This document shows, piece after piece, positions 23,691-32,190 of a stretch of 64,000 bases of DNA (its first letter is position 1; each line of letters begins with the position of its first letter). A model generated the notes under the pieces. The model saw nothing but the letters and a program-made list of their open reading frames with translations. It ran no database searches and was not told the DNA's origin. Source of the stretch: JAMXLG01 sp963765935 (GTDB taxonomy: Bacteria > Vulcanimicrobiota > Vulcanimicrobiia > Vulcanimicrobiales > Vulcanimicrobiaceae); assembly GCA_963765935.1 (NCBI GenBank), contig CAVXXX010000001.1:1488001-1552000 (forward strand). Direction: 5' to 3'. The position numbers were made by a program, and so were the translations under genes.

Positions 23691-26302
23691 CACGCCAGCA
23701 CGGCGTCGCGAATTGCTTGCAGCGCGGCCGGTGCGCCGTTTGCATTTTTACCGCCGCCTTGTGCTTGCGCGGGCGCGCCGCCGCCTTTGCCGCCAACAAG
23801 CGGCGCAGCGAGTTTCACAAGATTGCCCGCGTGGACGCCCGCCTTGACCATATCGTCGCTGGCCGACACCAAGAGACTCACACTGCCGTTGTCAACGCCG
23901 GCGAGCGCAATAACGCCGCTCGGCAACCGGCTGCGCAGGGCGCTCGTGAGATGGCGCAACGCCTCTGCGTTGCCTTCATGCACCACCGCGCCGACAAACG
24001 CGCGATCGCCTTTGCGCTCGACGCGTTCGAGATATGCTTGCGCGTCGGCAGCCGCGAGACGCGCTTTCAACTGACCGACGGCGGTCTGCAGATCCTTGAT
24101 GTCGCGTTGCATTCGCGCGACACGTTCGCTGATTTCATCGGGTGTCGTGGCGAGCGATGCGGCAAGATCGCCGACGAGCGTTTGTTGACGCGCGACGAAA
24201 TCTTCGGCTGCCAGCGAGACACAACTCTCGATGCGCCGAATACCGCTGCCGATCGATGATTCGCTCAGGATCAGGAACATGCCGAGTTCGCCGGTTGTGT
24301 GCGAATGCGTGCCGCCGCAGAATTCGACCGATGGTCCTGCTTGCACGACGCGTACAACATCACCGTACTTTTCACCGGCCATCGTAATCGCGCCGGTCTT
24401 ACGCGCTTCTTCAATCGGAAGCTCGCGCGTCACGAGATGCGAATCGTCGCGAATCATTTCATTGACTCGCGCCGCAACCGCGCGCTTTTGCTCCGGCGAG
24501 AGCGCGCCCGCAGTCCAACGGAAGTCGAACCGCATGCGGTCGATGCCGACCCACGAACCGGCTTGCGCGACATCCTCGCCCAGCACGTCTTTGAGTGCGC
24601 GTTGCAGCAAATGCGCCGAGGTGTGATGACGGCGAATCTCGCGGCGCCACCAATCGTACACCTGCGTGTGGACGCGACTGCTCGCGCGAAACTCGCCGCT
24701 GCGCACCACGCCGTGATGCGCGACCGCTTCGCCCATGAATTGCGTATCTTCCACTTCAAACGCCGATCCATCCGCGAGTGTCAGCCGTCCCCGGTCGCCG
24801 ATTTGCCCGCCGCGCTCGGCATAGAAGGACGTTCGATCCAAGACGATCGCTCCACGTTCCCCGGCTGCGAGCGCTTCGACGGGCTTATCGTCTTTGAGGA
24901 TCACGACGATTTCTCCATCGCCTTCGAGGCCGTCGTAACCGGTGAAATCCGATTTAACGGCGGGCAACTCGGCAAGCGTCACGGCGGCGCGTTTCGATGC
25001 CGCATCGCGGCGTGCGCGCTCGCGCTGCTCGTTCATCTTTTGTTCGAACTCGACCGTGTCGACTGCGACACCGCCGTCGCCCGCGATTTCGCGCGTGAGT
25101 TCGATCGGGAAGCCGTACGTGTCATGCAATACGAACGCGTCTTCGCCCGAAATCAAGCGCGTGCAATTGTCGTTCGCGTCGGCAATCAAACGGTCGAGCA
25201 TCGCCATGCCGCGCGCGAGGGTGCGATCGAAGGTTTGCTCTTCAGCGCGCAACGTCTGCTGAATCCGTCCGATATTTTGCCGGAGTTCGGGATACCCGGG
25301 CGCGAGCGATTGTACGACGGCCGGCGCGAGTTCCGTCAAGAACCCATCCGGATACCCAAGAAGACGCCCGTTACGGATCGCGCGACGAATCAAGAAGCGC
25401 AGCACGTAACCGCGATCGGTGTTCGACGGAAAGATTCCATCGTTGATGAGAAACGTCACGGCGCGCGCGTGATCGGCAATAATGTTCTGACGAACGCGTT
25501 GTTCTGCGGTGGCCAGCGACGTTTGCCCGATCGGCGGCTGCGCCGCGATCAAGTCGGTGAAGAGATCCGTCTCGTACATCGATGCCTTGCCGTTTGCAAG
25601 CGCGAGACAGCGGTCGAGGCCGGCGCCCGTGTCGATCGACTTCTTGGGAAGTTCGGTCAGCTTATTGTCCGCGCCGCGATTGTACTGCTGGAATACGACG
25701 TTCCAAAACTCGACGAAGCGATTGCCTAAGTTCGGACCCGTATCGTCCGGGCCACTCGCAAACTGCTCGCCGGTATCATAAAACAGCTCCGTGCACGGAC
25801 CGCAGGGGCCGGTCGGACCCATCGTCCAGAAGTTGTCTTCATCCCACCGGCTGATGCGTTCTTTCGGAAGTCCGACCTCGTCGATCCAAATCCGTTCCGC
25901 TTCATCGTCGGTCGTGTGAACGGTCACGTAGATGCGCTTGGAATCGAGTTTGAGAACCTGCGTTGAGAACTCCCACGCCCACGCAATTGCTTCGCGTTTG
26001 TAATAGTCGCCGAACGAAAAATTCCCCAGCATTTCGAGGAACGTTCCGTGGCGGCCGGTACGGCCGACATTTTCAATGTCGCTCTTCGCGCCTGCAACAC
26101 GCAAGCAACGCTGCACCGTCACCGCGCGGGGTGCGGGAGGCGGCTGCTCGCCGAGAAAGACGGGGACGAACTGTTCCATGCCGGCGATCGTAAAGAGCGT
26201 CGTCGACATTTCGTCGGGGATGAGACTCGCCGAGGGAAGCAGCTTGTGTTGCTTGGCGACGAAAAAGTCGATCCAAGCCTGACGGAGTTCTTGGCTTTTC
26301 AT
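23690..26302 (-). CDS. alaS: alanyl-tRNA synthetase
   Basis: An 870-aa class II synthetase that charges tRNA-Ala. Catalytic domain at the N terminus (FFVAKQHKLLPSASLIPDE; GMEQFVPVFLG; motif 2 region). The editing domain has the zinc-type sites HTSAHLLQRAL and CGGTHSHTTGELG that clear Ser/Gly mischarging. Residues after about 750 form the C-Ala domain ending in a Gly-rich GGKGGGAPAQAQGG segment. Full length for the family. The start is ATG 26300-26302. A short hairpin (26327-26345) separates it from the lipoprotein gene upstream. Confidence 0.98.
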   Translation of the reverse strand: MKSQELRQAWIDFFVAKQHKLLPSASLIPDEMSTTLFTIAGMEQFVPVFLGEQPPPAPRAVTVQRCLRVAGAKSDIENVGRTGRHGTFLEMLGNFSFGDYYKREAIAWAWEFSTQVLKLDSKRIYVTVHTTDDEAERIWIDEVGLPKERISRWDEDNFWTMGPTGPCGPCTELFYDTGEQFASGPDDTGPNLGNRFVEFWNVVFQQYNRGADNKLTELPKKSIDTGAGLDRCLALANGKASMYETDLFTDLIAAQPPIGQTSLATAEQRVRQNIIADHARAVTFLINDGIFPSNTDRGYVLRFLIRRAIRNGRLLGYPDGFLTELAPAVVQSLAPGYPELRQNIGRIQQTLRAEEQTFDRTLARGMAMLDRLIADANDNCTRLISGEDAFVLHDTYGFPIELTREIAGDGGVAVDTVEFEQKMNEQRERARRDAASKRAAVTLAELPAVKSDFTGYDGLEGDGEIVVILKDDKPVEALAAGERGAIVLDRTSFYAERGGQIGDRGRLTLADGSAFEVEDTQFMGEAVAHHGVVRSGEFRASSRVHTQVYDWWRREIRRHHTSAHLLQRALKDVLGEDVAQAGSWVGIDRMRFDFRWTAGALSPEQKRAVAARVNEMIRDDSHLVTRELPIEEARKTGAITMAGEKYGDVVRVVQAGPSVEFCGGTHSHTTGELGMFLILSESSIGSGIRRIESCVSLAAEDFVARQQTLVGDLAASLATTPDEISERVARMQRDIKDLQTAVGQLKARLAAADAQAYLERVERKGDRAFVGAVVHEGNAEALRHLTSALRSRLPSGVIALAGVDNGSVSLLVSASDDMVKAGVHAGNLVKLAAPLVGGKGGGAPAQAQGGGKNANGAPAALQAIRDAVLA

Positions 26303-26344
26303 AAGGGCTTACGGAAGATACTACGTGGGCGGGTTAACACCGCC

Positions 26345-26668
26345 CTAGTGGCCGGGAGCCACTCGCAATCCGGCTTTTGCCGCACATGCATGTGTCGCTG
26401 CTTGAAATTTGGGATCGGCCGGCGTCACGCGCGCGAGTTCCTCATCCGTGTACGTCGCTTCCAGCCGGTCCTCGGTACACCGGCAGTACGACGTACCGCG
26501 CTTGCCCGGAATTGCGTGGAGGCACGAACCGAGGAAGCTTTTCCGAAACGCAAGGCGCAGTCCGCCGCTGCTCGCGGGAGAAGGCGACGACGAGCTCTGC
26601 TCGCTGCTACCGCCGCCGCATGCGCACAGTGTCAGCATCGCGCCGATCGCAGCGATGCGACGAATCAC
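26345..26668 (-). CDS. small lipoprotein
   Basis: A 107-aa lipoprotein. From GTG 26666-26668 it reads MIRRIAAIGAMLTLCACGGG; the lipobox LCAC gives acylated Cys at residue 17. A Ser/Pro-rich linker follows, then a small folded part with five further Cys residues (SCLH, SYCRCTEDRL, HACAAKAG), probably disulphide-bonded outside the cytoplasm. Start overlaps the sigma factor stop (GTGA), so it is expressed with the stress sigma operon. Role unknown. Confidence 0.8.
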   Translation of the reverse strand: MIRRIAAIGAMLTLCACGGGSSEQSSSSPSPASSGGLRLAFRKSFLGSCLHAIPGKRGTSYCRCTEDRLEATYTDEELARVTPADPKFQAATHACAAKAGLRVAPGH

Positions 26669-27471
26669 TCGCGCAGCACCGCCCGTAATTTCTCCAACGC
26701 TTTCGCTTGAAGGCGCGATACATGCATCTGCGAGACGTTCAGACGTTTTGCGATCTCCGTTTGCGACACCGACTCATAAAAGCGCAGATAAATGATGACG
26801 CGCTCGCGCCCGGTAAGCACGTGAAACGCGCGCTCGAGATTCGCGCGGTCTTCGAGCATCTCCAAGCCCGAATCCGTAATGCCGACCGTATCGGCAAGTG
26901 TCTGCGATTTCTTCTCGCCTTCACCCGACACTTCGGAATCGAGCGAGAGCAAGTTGTACGCTTGTCCGAGCTCTTGCGCTTCGAGAATCTCTTCTTCGGT
27001 TGCGTTGAGCCGCTCGGCGAGCTCGGCAACGGTCGGACTGCGTCCAAGCTCGACCGCCATTTTTTCATTCGCGCGATTGACGGAGAGATTGAGTTCTTGC
27101 AGACGGCGCGGCACCTTTACCGCCCAACCTTTGTCGCGGAAATACCGTTTGATTTCACCGACAATTGTCGGCGTCGCATACGTTGTGAACTCGACGCCGC
27201 GATCCAACTCGAAACGATCGATTGCCTTGAGTAAGCCAACGGTGCCGACTTGCACTAAGTCATCGAGGGGCTCACCGCGATTTGCGAATTTCAACGCCAG
27301 AAAACGGACGAGATTGAGATGCGCGACAACAAGGTCGTTCCGGAGCGATTCGTACTCGCTATCCTTGCGATCGGGATCCTCTTCGTGACGCGCTCTTGCA
27401 GTTGCGAACCGCCCAAAAAGCGCGCGCGTCCGCTCCCGTTCGGAACGAACGTCGGGATTTGATTCGTGCAC
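26665..27471 (-). CDS. sigB: SigB/SigF-type RNA polymerase sigma factor
   Basis: A 268-aa group 3 sigma-70 factor. Region 2: LVRFLALKFANRGEPLDDLVQVGTVG and FELDRGVEFTTYATPTIVGEIKRYFRD, the SigB/F/G hallmark. Region 3: VPRRLQELNLSVNRA and helix LGRSPTVAELAERL. Region 4: LTGRERVIIYLRF ... SQTEIAKRLNVSQMHVSRLQ. It directs transcription of stress or developmental genes when freed from RsbW. GTG start 27469-27471 is 1 nt from the rsbW stop. Order rsbV-rsbW-sigB is the classical partner-switch arrangement. Confidence 0.95.
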   Translation of the reverse strand: MHESNPDVRSERERTRALFGRFATARARHEEDPDRKDSEYESLRNDLVVAHLNLVRFLALKFANRGEPLDDLVQVGTVGLLKAIDRFELDRGVEFTTYATPTIVGEIKRYFRDKGWAVKVPRRLQELNLSVNRANEKMAVELGRSPTVAELAERLNATEEEILEAQELGQAYNLLSLDSEVSGEGEKKSQTLADTVGITDSGLEMLEDRANLERAFHVLTGRERVIIYLRFYESVSQTEIAKRLNVSQMHVSRLQAKALEKLRAVLRE

Positions 27472-27472
27472 G

Positions 27473-27901
27473 TTAAATCGGCAGTCGCTTGGTCATAATG
27501 AGCTGCGTTCCTTGCTCGGGATGCACGTCGTATGAGACGTCATCCATCAGGGAGCGGATTAGGAACACGCCCAGTCCTCCGACACGTTCGTCCTCGAGTT
27601 CACGCGAACGGATGCTTTCGGGACGTGTTCCACGTCCGTAATCGCGTACTTGAATGCGAAGGCCGTCGCTCAGAGCTTCGCAACGAATTTCAATATACGA
27701 GCTTCCATGTGCATGCTGAATTGCGTTCGTGCACGCTTCAGCGACCGCGAGTTTGATGTCTTCGATCTCGTCGATCGAGAAATGCAGACGGCTCGCAACC
27801 GCCGCAACGGAGAGGCGCGCCAGCGCAACCCACTCCGCCTTGCACGGCACGCGTAATTCGACGACGTCGATGTCTTCAGCGTGCGGTACCGGTTGATTCA
27901 C
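27473..27901 (-). CDS. rsbW: anti-sigma factor, RsbW-like serine kinase
   Basis: A 142-aa GHKL-fold ATPase that holds the sigma factor and phosphorylates the STAS antagonist. The N box is IKLAVAEACTNAIQHAHGSS (Glu and Asn). G1 region: IQVRDYGRGTRPESI, and G2: VGGLGVFLIRSLMDDVSY. Length and motifs are complete. GTG 27899-27901 overlaps the rsbV stop (GTGA). It could also be the target of the extra STAS protein encoded at 14026-14310. Confidence 0.93.
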   Translation of the reverse strand: MNQPVPHAEDIDVVELRVPCKAEWVALARLSVAAVASRLHFSIDEIEDIKLAVAEACTNAIQHAHGSSYIEIRCEALSDGLRIQVRDYGRGTRPESIRSRELEDERVGGLGVFLIRSLMDDVSYDVHPEQGTQLIMTKRLPI

Positions 27902-28254
27902 ACCAATGCCTTCATTGCCGCGTCTTCGCTTTCGAAGATGCCGAAAATTTTGACTAGGCCGGTGATGTCAAAGATCTTCTTGATCTGCGGATTGGTGCAA
28001 ACCAAATTCACCGATCCGCCATGCTCGCGAACGCGCTTGAGTCCGCCGATGAGCACGCCCAGACCAGTGGAATCAATATACCGGACCTTTTCGAGATTGA
28101 TGACGAGGTGATACACGCCGCGATCGATGAGTTCGCCGATTGCGTCCTTGACTTTCGGCGATGTATAGACGTCGATCTCACCACCGAGATCAACGACATA
28201 GCAATCGCCCTGTGCTTCACGCACGTTCACCTTGATGTCCAACGTTTTTTTCAC
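27898..28254 (-). CDS. rsbV: anti-anti-sigma factor, RsbV-like STAS protein
   Basis: A 118-aa STAS protein. LGGEIDVYTSPKVKDAI is the first half; VRYIDSTGLGVLIGGLKRV carries the phosphorylatable Ser. Unphosphorylated it captures RsbW and releases the sigma factor. Starts 2 nt after the YtxH-like gene and overlaps rsbW by 4 nt. Confidence 0.93.
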   Translation of the reverse strand: MKKTLDIKVNVREAQGDCYVVDLGGEIDVYTSPKVKDAIGELIDRGVYHLVINLEKVRYIDSTGLGVLIGGLKRVREHGGSVNLVCTNPQIKKIFDITGLVKIFGIFESEDAAMKALV

Positions 28255-28256
28255 TC

Positions 28257-28595
28257 CTATGCGTCGGCCTTACGTTCGAGTTCTTGGCGCAACGAGTCGG
28301 CAGAGGCATTGCCTTCCTCAACCGCTGCGTTGAAATTGCTGCGCGCGTTTTCAACCACTTGACGGCCGCGCTCGTAGAGATCGGCCGCACTTTCTTGCCA
28401 CGATGAAGTTACGTCGGTTACGCGCCCCCGTATGTCACCCGTGGCGTCCATGGCCAGGTTACCCGCTTCGCGAGCTTTTCCAACCAGAACGTCGCGAGTC
28501 TCTTCTTGCGTGATAAGCACGGCAACCGCACCGCCTACAACAGCGCCGAGAAGGAACCCGGCGAAAAAGCCACCGCCGCGATTCTCATCATTCAT
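28257..28595 (-). CDS. YtxH-like membrane protein
   Basis: A 112-aa protein. One N-terminal helix (GFFAGFLLGAVVGGAVAVLIT) is followed by an amphipathic, probably coiled-coil region rich in Glu, Arg and Ala. This is the YtxH layout, found next to general-stress genes in many bacteria. It lies 2 nt upstream of rsbV and 15 nt downstream of the DUF948-like gene. Likely membrane-attached with a cytoplasmic coil. Function of the family is not established. Confidence 0.85.
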   Translation of the reverse strand: MNDENRGGGFFAGFLLGAVVGGAVAVLITQEETRDVLVGKAREAGNLAMDATGDIRGRVTDVTSSWQESAADLYERGRQVVENARSNFNAAVEEGNASADSLRQELERKADA

Positions 28596-28610
28596 GTTCG
28601 AAATCGTCTC

Positions 28611-29015
28611 CTAGGATTCGCCTGCTGACTTTCTTCCCGTTACGAGTCTCCGTAAACCGGCGCTGACGCCCGTTATCGTTGCGCCGACGTTGACGATCGC
28701 CGGCTGAAGGGCATCTTTGGTCAGCGAGGCGGTTTGCGAAACGGATCCGGCAACATCTTCCAGCGACTTCACGACGCCGCCAAGCCGCGCGAGTGTCTGA
28801 TCCGCGGTGTCGGCGATTCCGCCGACGTGCCCGAGCGTTTCATTCACGGGCCGGCTGAGCGTCGAAATCTGACGGTCGACCTCGTCGAGCGTCACGTTGA
28901 CCCGCCCGAGCGTTCTCGAGAGTGCAACCATCGCCCAGAGGACGCCGATGCCGGCAAGAAGCACGCCAACGCCGACGCCGATGTACATGATCCAGCTTAG
29001 GTCAGTCCCGGTCAT
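28611..29015 (-). CDS. DUF948-like membrane protein
   Basis: A 134-aa protein with one N-terminal helix (IMYIGVGVGVLLAGIGVLWAM), then a long heptad-like stretch (TLDEVDRQISTLSRPVNETL ... ADQTLARLGGVVKSLEDVAG). This matches DUF948 proteins, which commonly occur beside YtxH. It overlaps the end of the cysteine desulfurase gene by 14 nt. Probably expressed with the stress sigma operon. Confidence 0.82.
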   Translation of the reverse strand: MTGTDLSWIMYIGVGVGVLLAGIGVLWAMVALSRTLGRVNVTLDEVDRQISTLSRPVNETLGHVGGIADTADQTLARLGGVVKSLEDVAGSVSQTASLTKDALQPAIVNVGATITGVSAGLRRLVTGRKSAGES

Positions 29016-30165
29016 GAGTGTACGTTCCTCCTCTCATTTCGGCTGCTAAGCGGGCAACCAAGCCCGCAACACGTTCGATGTCCGCATCCATGGTACCGGC
29101 TCCCAGAGAAAAACGGATGACGCCCCGCTGCCACCGGGAGTCGATGCCGAGGGCGGCGATGACGTGACTCGGCTCGAGCGCTCCCGAGGTACACGCACTA
29201 CCAGCCGAGACGGCGACACCTTCGAGGTCCAGTCCAACGAGCATCGATTCTGAGTCGATACCCGCAAACGACACGTTGCAATTATTTGGCAGACGCGGTG
29301 CGCCTTCGCCGTTGATCCGCACGTCATCGAGTCCCTTCAGGCGCGTCTCGAGACGGTCGCGAAGCGCTTGGATGCGCGAACCGGTCCGCTCGCGTTCGCG
29401 CGACACGAGATCCAAGGCTGCCGCAAGGCCGACGATGCCGGCGACATTTTCGGTCCCCGAGCGTCGCCCGAATTCTTGTCCGCCCCCGTACACCAGCGGT
29501 TGCACCGTTACGCCTTCGCGCACATATAAAACGCCGACACCTTTGGGGCCGTAGAATTTGTGCGCCGAAATCGAGAGAAGATCGACACCGAGTGCATCGG
29601 GACGCACATCGATCCACGGCGCGGCTTGCACTGCGTCGGTGTGAAAGAGAACGCTGCGGGCGCGCGCGGCATTTGCGAGTTCGCGAATGGGTTGAATCGT
29701 GCCGATTTCATTGTTCGCGAGCATAATCGTTGCCAGTATCGTATCGGGACGAATTGCCGCGGCAAACTCGTCCACATCGATACGGCCATGTTGGTCGACA
29801 CCGAGGAGCGTTACATCGAACCCTTCGTCGCGCAGTGCATCGAGTGAGTGCAGCACCGCATGATGTTCGATCGCGCTTGAAATAATGTGGCGGCCTTTGT
29901 GCGCGAGCGAACGCGTAAGACCGATGATCGCTTGATTATCCGACTCCGAGCCGCTGCCGGTAAACGTGATGGTCTTGCGCGGCACGCCGAGAATTGCCGC
30001 GACACGATCGCGTGCTTCGTCGAGGCCTGCTCGCGCACGGCGACCCTCAGCGTGGAGTGAACTGGGGTTATGCCCGGCCTGCGAAAAGTAGGGCAGCATC
30101 GCCTCGATCGCCTCAGGGCGAACGGGCGTTGTAGCGGCATAGTCGAGGTAAATGCGATCTTCCAC
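29002..30165 (-). CDS. iscS: cysteine desulfurase (NifS/IscS family)
   Basis: A 387-aa PLP enzyme that takes sulfur from cysteine for Fe-S clusters and tRNA thiolation. It starts IYLDYAATTPVRPEAIEAML. The PLP lysine is in SISAHKFYGPKGVGVLYV. The catalytic Cys loop is AVSAGSACTSGALEPSHVI (near residue 325), and the following GVIRFSLGAGT is typical. The gene is first in a seven-gene run with DUF948, ytxH, rsbV, rsbW, sigB and the lipoprotein, unlike the common isc or suf order. Tandem CTCTGAGAA repeats lie just upstream of its start. Confidence 0.95.
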   Translation of the reverse strand: MEDRIYLDYAATTPVRPEAIEAMLPYFSQAGHNPSSLHAEGRRARAGLDEARDRVAAILGVPRKTITFTGSGSESDNQAIIGLTRSLAHKGRHIISSAIEHHAVLHSLDALRDEGFDVTLLGVDQHGRIDVDEFAAAIRPDTILATIMLANNEIGTIQPIRELANAARARSVLFHTDAVQAAPWIDVRPDALGVDLLSISAHKFYGPKGVGVLYVREGVTVQPLVYGGGQEFGRRSGTENVAGIVGLAAALDLVSRERERTGSRIQALRDRLETRLKGLDDVRINGEGAPRLPNNCNVSFAGIDSESMLVGLDLEGVAVSAGSACTSGALEPSHVIAALGIDSRWQRGVIRFSLGAGTMDADIERVAGLVARLAAEMRGGTYTHDRD

Positions 30166-30254
30166 GAATTCTCAGAGCCTTCTCAGAGCGTCACCCTACC
30201 ATAACACCTGTGCGAAGCTCCATTGCACACTCCGAGAAGTAGCAACGGGAAAGG

Positions 30255-30283
30255 GTGGCCGGACGAAGTCCGGCCACTTTTTT
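30255..30283 (+). terminator. strong intrinsic terminator without a visible gene upstream
   Basis: GTGGCCGGAC-GAA-GTCCGGCCAC (30255-30277) followed by six T on the + strand. The stem is perfect, 10 bp. No + strand gene ends nearby, so it may end a small RNA starting in 30166-30254, or the antisense of the iscS leader. On the - strand the flank is not U-rich. Confidence 0.88.
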
Positions 30284-30498
30284 ATGCTTCGCGCCAGGCG
30301 AGCGAGCGTCCAATTCGGTCCTTCGCGACGGGCGACCGAATCGTGAGCATGTCTCCGCGATGGTGGAGGATTCCAATTGCTGCATCATACCACGCTCGAC
30401 ATTCGCACCGCCTTACGCGGCTTGGACGTGCTAGGTGCGGCGACCGCGATTCGGTAGCCGGCAAGGCTCGCTTAATGCAAGGATTCAACTAAGCCGCC
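30284..30498. other. gap without a supported gene
   Basis: Between the orphan terminator and the short signal-peptide frame. A - strand frame of 68 codons (30282-30488) exists but its composition is Arg/Cys-rich with no family match, so I leave it out. No other structure stands out. Confidence 0.5.
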
Positions 30499-30603
30499 AT
30501 GGTCAAATTGCGCCGTGTTATGTTCACCACGCTTTGCATTGCGATCGCTGCGTCCACTGAGGCTCAGGCTCAACGCTCCAGCTCCGGGCATGGCAGTGTT
30601 TGA
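30499..30603 (+). CDS. 34-aa signal-peptide-like frame, possible remnant
   Basis: ATG 30499 to TGA 30601-30603 encodes MVKLRRVMFTTLCIAIAAST then EAQAQRSSSGHGSV: basic N terminus, hydrophobic core and an AQAQ cleavage site, then a stop after only 11 more residues. It looks like a complete signal peptide whose mature domain is missing, or a short secreted peptide. It lies 45 nt before the start codon chosen for the lipocalin/hydrolase gene. Not enough for a firm call. Confidence 0.3.
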   Translation: MVKLRRVMFTTLCIAIAASTEAQAQRSSSGHGSV

Positions 30604-30648
30604 AACAAGCGGACTCGTAGATCGTACGTGGGCACGGAGGATCTACTG

Positions 30649-31794
30649 TTGCGTTTTATTGCTGCATTATGTGCATTCGTACTTCTTGCTGCGTCCCCGC
30701 ACGCATCGGACCTGACCGGAACGTGGCAAGGGACGATGAAGGTGCCGGGTATCGGCACTTTGCCTCGTGTCATGCGTATCAAGAAGACGAACGGCGCCTA
30801 CGATATCAAGATCTACAGCACCGAAGAGAGCGATGTCCCCATCGCGACGCGAAACGTCAAGGTAGATCGATCGGCCATCACAATGACGTTCGACATGAAT
30901 ACCGATCCATGGATGGATTATCATCGCGTCTACCACGCAAAGCTTTCACCAGACGGACGGTCCATGGCAGGTACGTGGGAGGGCGTCGACATCGGCAAGG
31001 TGTTGATGGCCTATCATCGCACGCCGCCGGTTGCGATTCACACCTTTGCGCCAGTGCATGATCTCTACGTTGAGGTTGCGCCGAGAGTGAAGGACGAGGT
31101 GCTGGATTGGGGCGGCACCGGCCGTCCTATGGTATTACTTGCTGGTCAGGGAGTCACCGCGCGCGGCTGGCGCCAGATCGTCCCGCATCTCGTAACGAAA
31201 TACCACGTCTATTCGGTAACGCGTCGCGGATACGGCAATTCCACAAAGCCGGCGCCGACCGCAGCAAACTACGATGCAGACCGCTTAGGCAAAGACGTAC
31301 TTGTCGTTCTCGACAAGCTGCATATCAACAAACCGATTCTCGTCGGCCATTCGCTTGCCGGTGAAGAGTTGAGCTATATCGGAACGAACGCCCCGGACAG
31401 AGCTGCGGCGCTGATTTATCTTGATTCGGCATATGATTACGCGTACGACAGCGGCATTCCGACCCCGGCCCCCGGAACTCCGCCGCCGGGATATCATGAG
31501 CCAGCGATCGACAAAACGATCGACAGCTATCCGGACCATTTTACGTCGGAAATCAGGCTGCCGATTCTGGCGATCTACGCCCACCCGACCGATATGAAAC
31601 CGCAGCCCGGTATCTCGCGAGCGGACATCGACGCGTGGAACGCATTCACCGCAAAACAGATCGTCGCGTTCAAAAATGGCCAACCGAATGCAAAAGTGAT
31701 CGTGCTCCCAAATGCCGATCACTTCGTCTACATCTCAAACAAACAAGAAGTGCTGCGATACATGGACGCGTTCATCGCATCACTTCCAAATTAA
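30649..31794 (+). CDS. secreted alpha/beta hydrolase with N-terminal beta domain
   Basis: A 381-aa exported protein. TTG 30649 is chosen as start because GGAGG lies 8 nt before it and the product then begins with a compact signal peptide (MRFIAALCAFVLLAASPHAS). Residues about 20-110 form a lipocalin-like beta domain (LTGTWQGTMKVPGIGTLPRV ... MAGTWEG). From about 140 an alpha/beta hydrolase follows: nucleophile Ser in VGHSLAGEEL, catalytic His in LPNADHFVYIS, and oxyanion motif LLAGQGV. The longer GTG start (30628) is possible. Likely a periplasmic esterase or lactonase; the substrate is unknown. Confidence 0.88.
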   Translation: MRFIAALCAFVLLAASPHASDLTGTWQGTMKVPGIGTLPRVMRIKKTNGAYDIKIYSTEESDVPIATRNVKVDRSAITMTFDMNTDPWMDYHRVYHAKLSPDGRSMAGTWEGVDIGKVLMAYHRTPPVAIHTFAPVHDLYVEVAPRVKDEVLDWGGTGRPMVLLAGQGVTARGWRQIVPHLVTKYHVYSVTRRGYGNSTKPAPTAANYDADRLGKDVLVVLDKLHINKPILVGHSLAGEELSYIGTNAPDRAAALIYLDSAYDYAYDSGIPTPAPGTPPPGYHEPAIDKTIDSYPDHFTSEIRLPILAIYAHPTDMKPQPGISRADIDAWNAFTAKQIVAFKNGQPNAKVIVLPNADHFVYISNKQEVLRYMDAFIASLPN

Positions 31795-32190
31795 GCCGCC
31801 TGAGCGAAGTGCGAAGCAGCGTCCGGTCGGGTTGTCGCGTGCAGCGCGTGCCTTCTCGGCAGTTCGGCTACTGCAAATCTACGATTTTTTCCGATTTATT
31901 TGTCGATTTGCGCCTCGCATTTGATGCGGTCTACTGTAAAGTACCTTGTAGCAGACGGCGATTTAGGCCGCTTCACGCAGCTTGCGATTTTATCTTCAGC
32001 GACATCCTTTAGGGAAAGCTGGCCAACGGAACGCCGCCGTAAATGGCATCCATTACCTGGTTCATGTCACGACCGACTCGCAGCCGACTGGCGACCTGTA
32101 CTCCGCCCGTTCGTGGCGAAACGGCTTTGCGAACTCCGCCTTGTCACCACACCGCTTCGCTGGTAGGAGGTTACGCCACATCCTATCGCC
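31795..32190. other. 395-nt gap, structured but unassigned
   Basis: No established gene. It contains several short inverted repeats (GTAAATGG-CAT-CCATTAC at about 32039-32056; repeated CTCCGCC segments at 32101 and 32137) and AT-rich patches near 31880-31910. Open frames here occur on both strands but are short. A structured RNA or the remains of a mobile element are possible. Confidence 0.4.
32062..32181 (-). CDS. possible 39-aa protein downstream of rarA
   Basis: ATG 32179-32181 lies 9 nt after the rarA stop with GAGG 7 nt upstream. It reads MWRNLLPAKRCGDKAEFAKP then FRHERAEYRSPVGCESVVT and stops at 32062. Charged and soluble, two Cys. No family is recognised. It could be real and coupled to rarA, or an accident in a structured RNA region. 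Confidence 0.3.
   Translation of the reverse strand: MWRNLLPAKRCGDKAEFAKPFRHERAEYRSPVGCESVVT

Noticed and set aside
24299..25729. 476-codon + strand frame
   Set aside because: It lies wholly antisense to alaS; Arg/Val/Asp-rich shadow of a high-GC gene with no family pattern.
30282..30488. 68-codon - strand gene
   Set aside because: No family, Arg/Cys-rich composition, weak ribosome-binding site; the overlapping terminator faces the other way.
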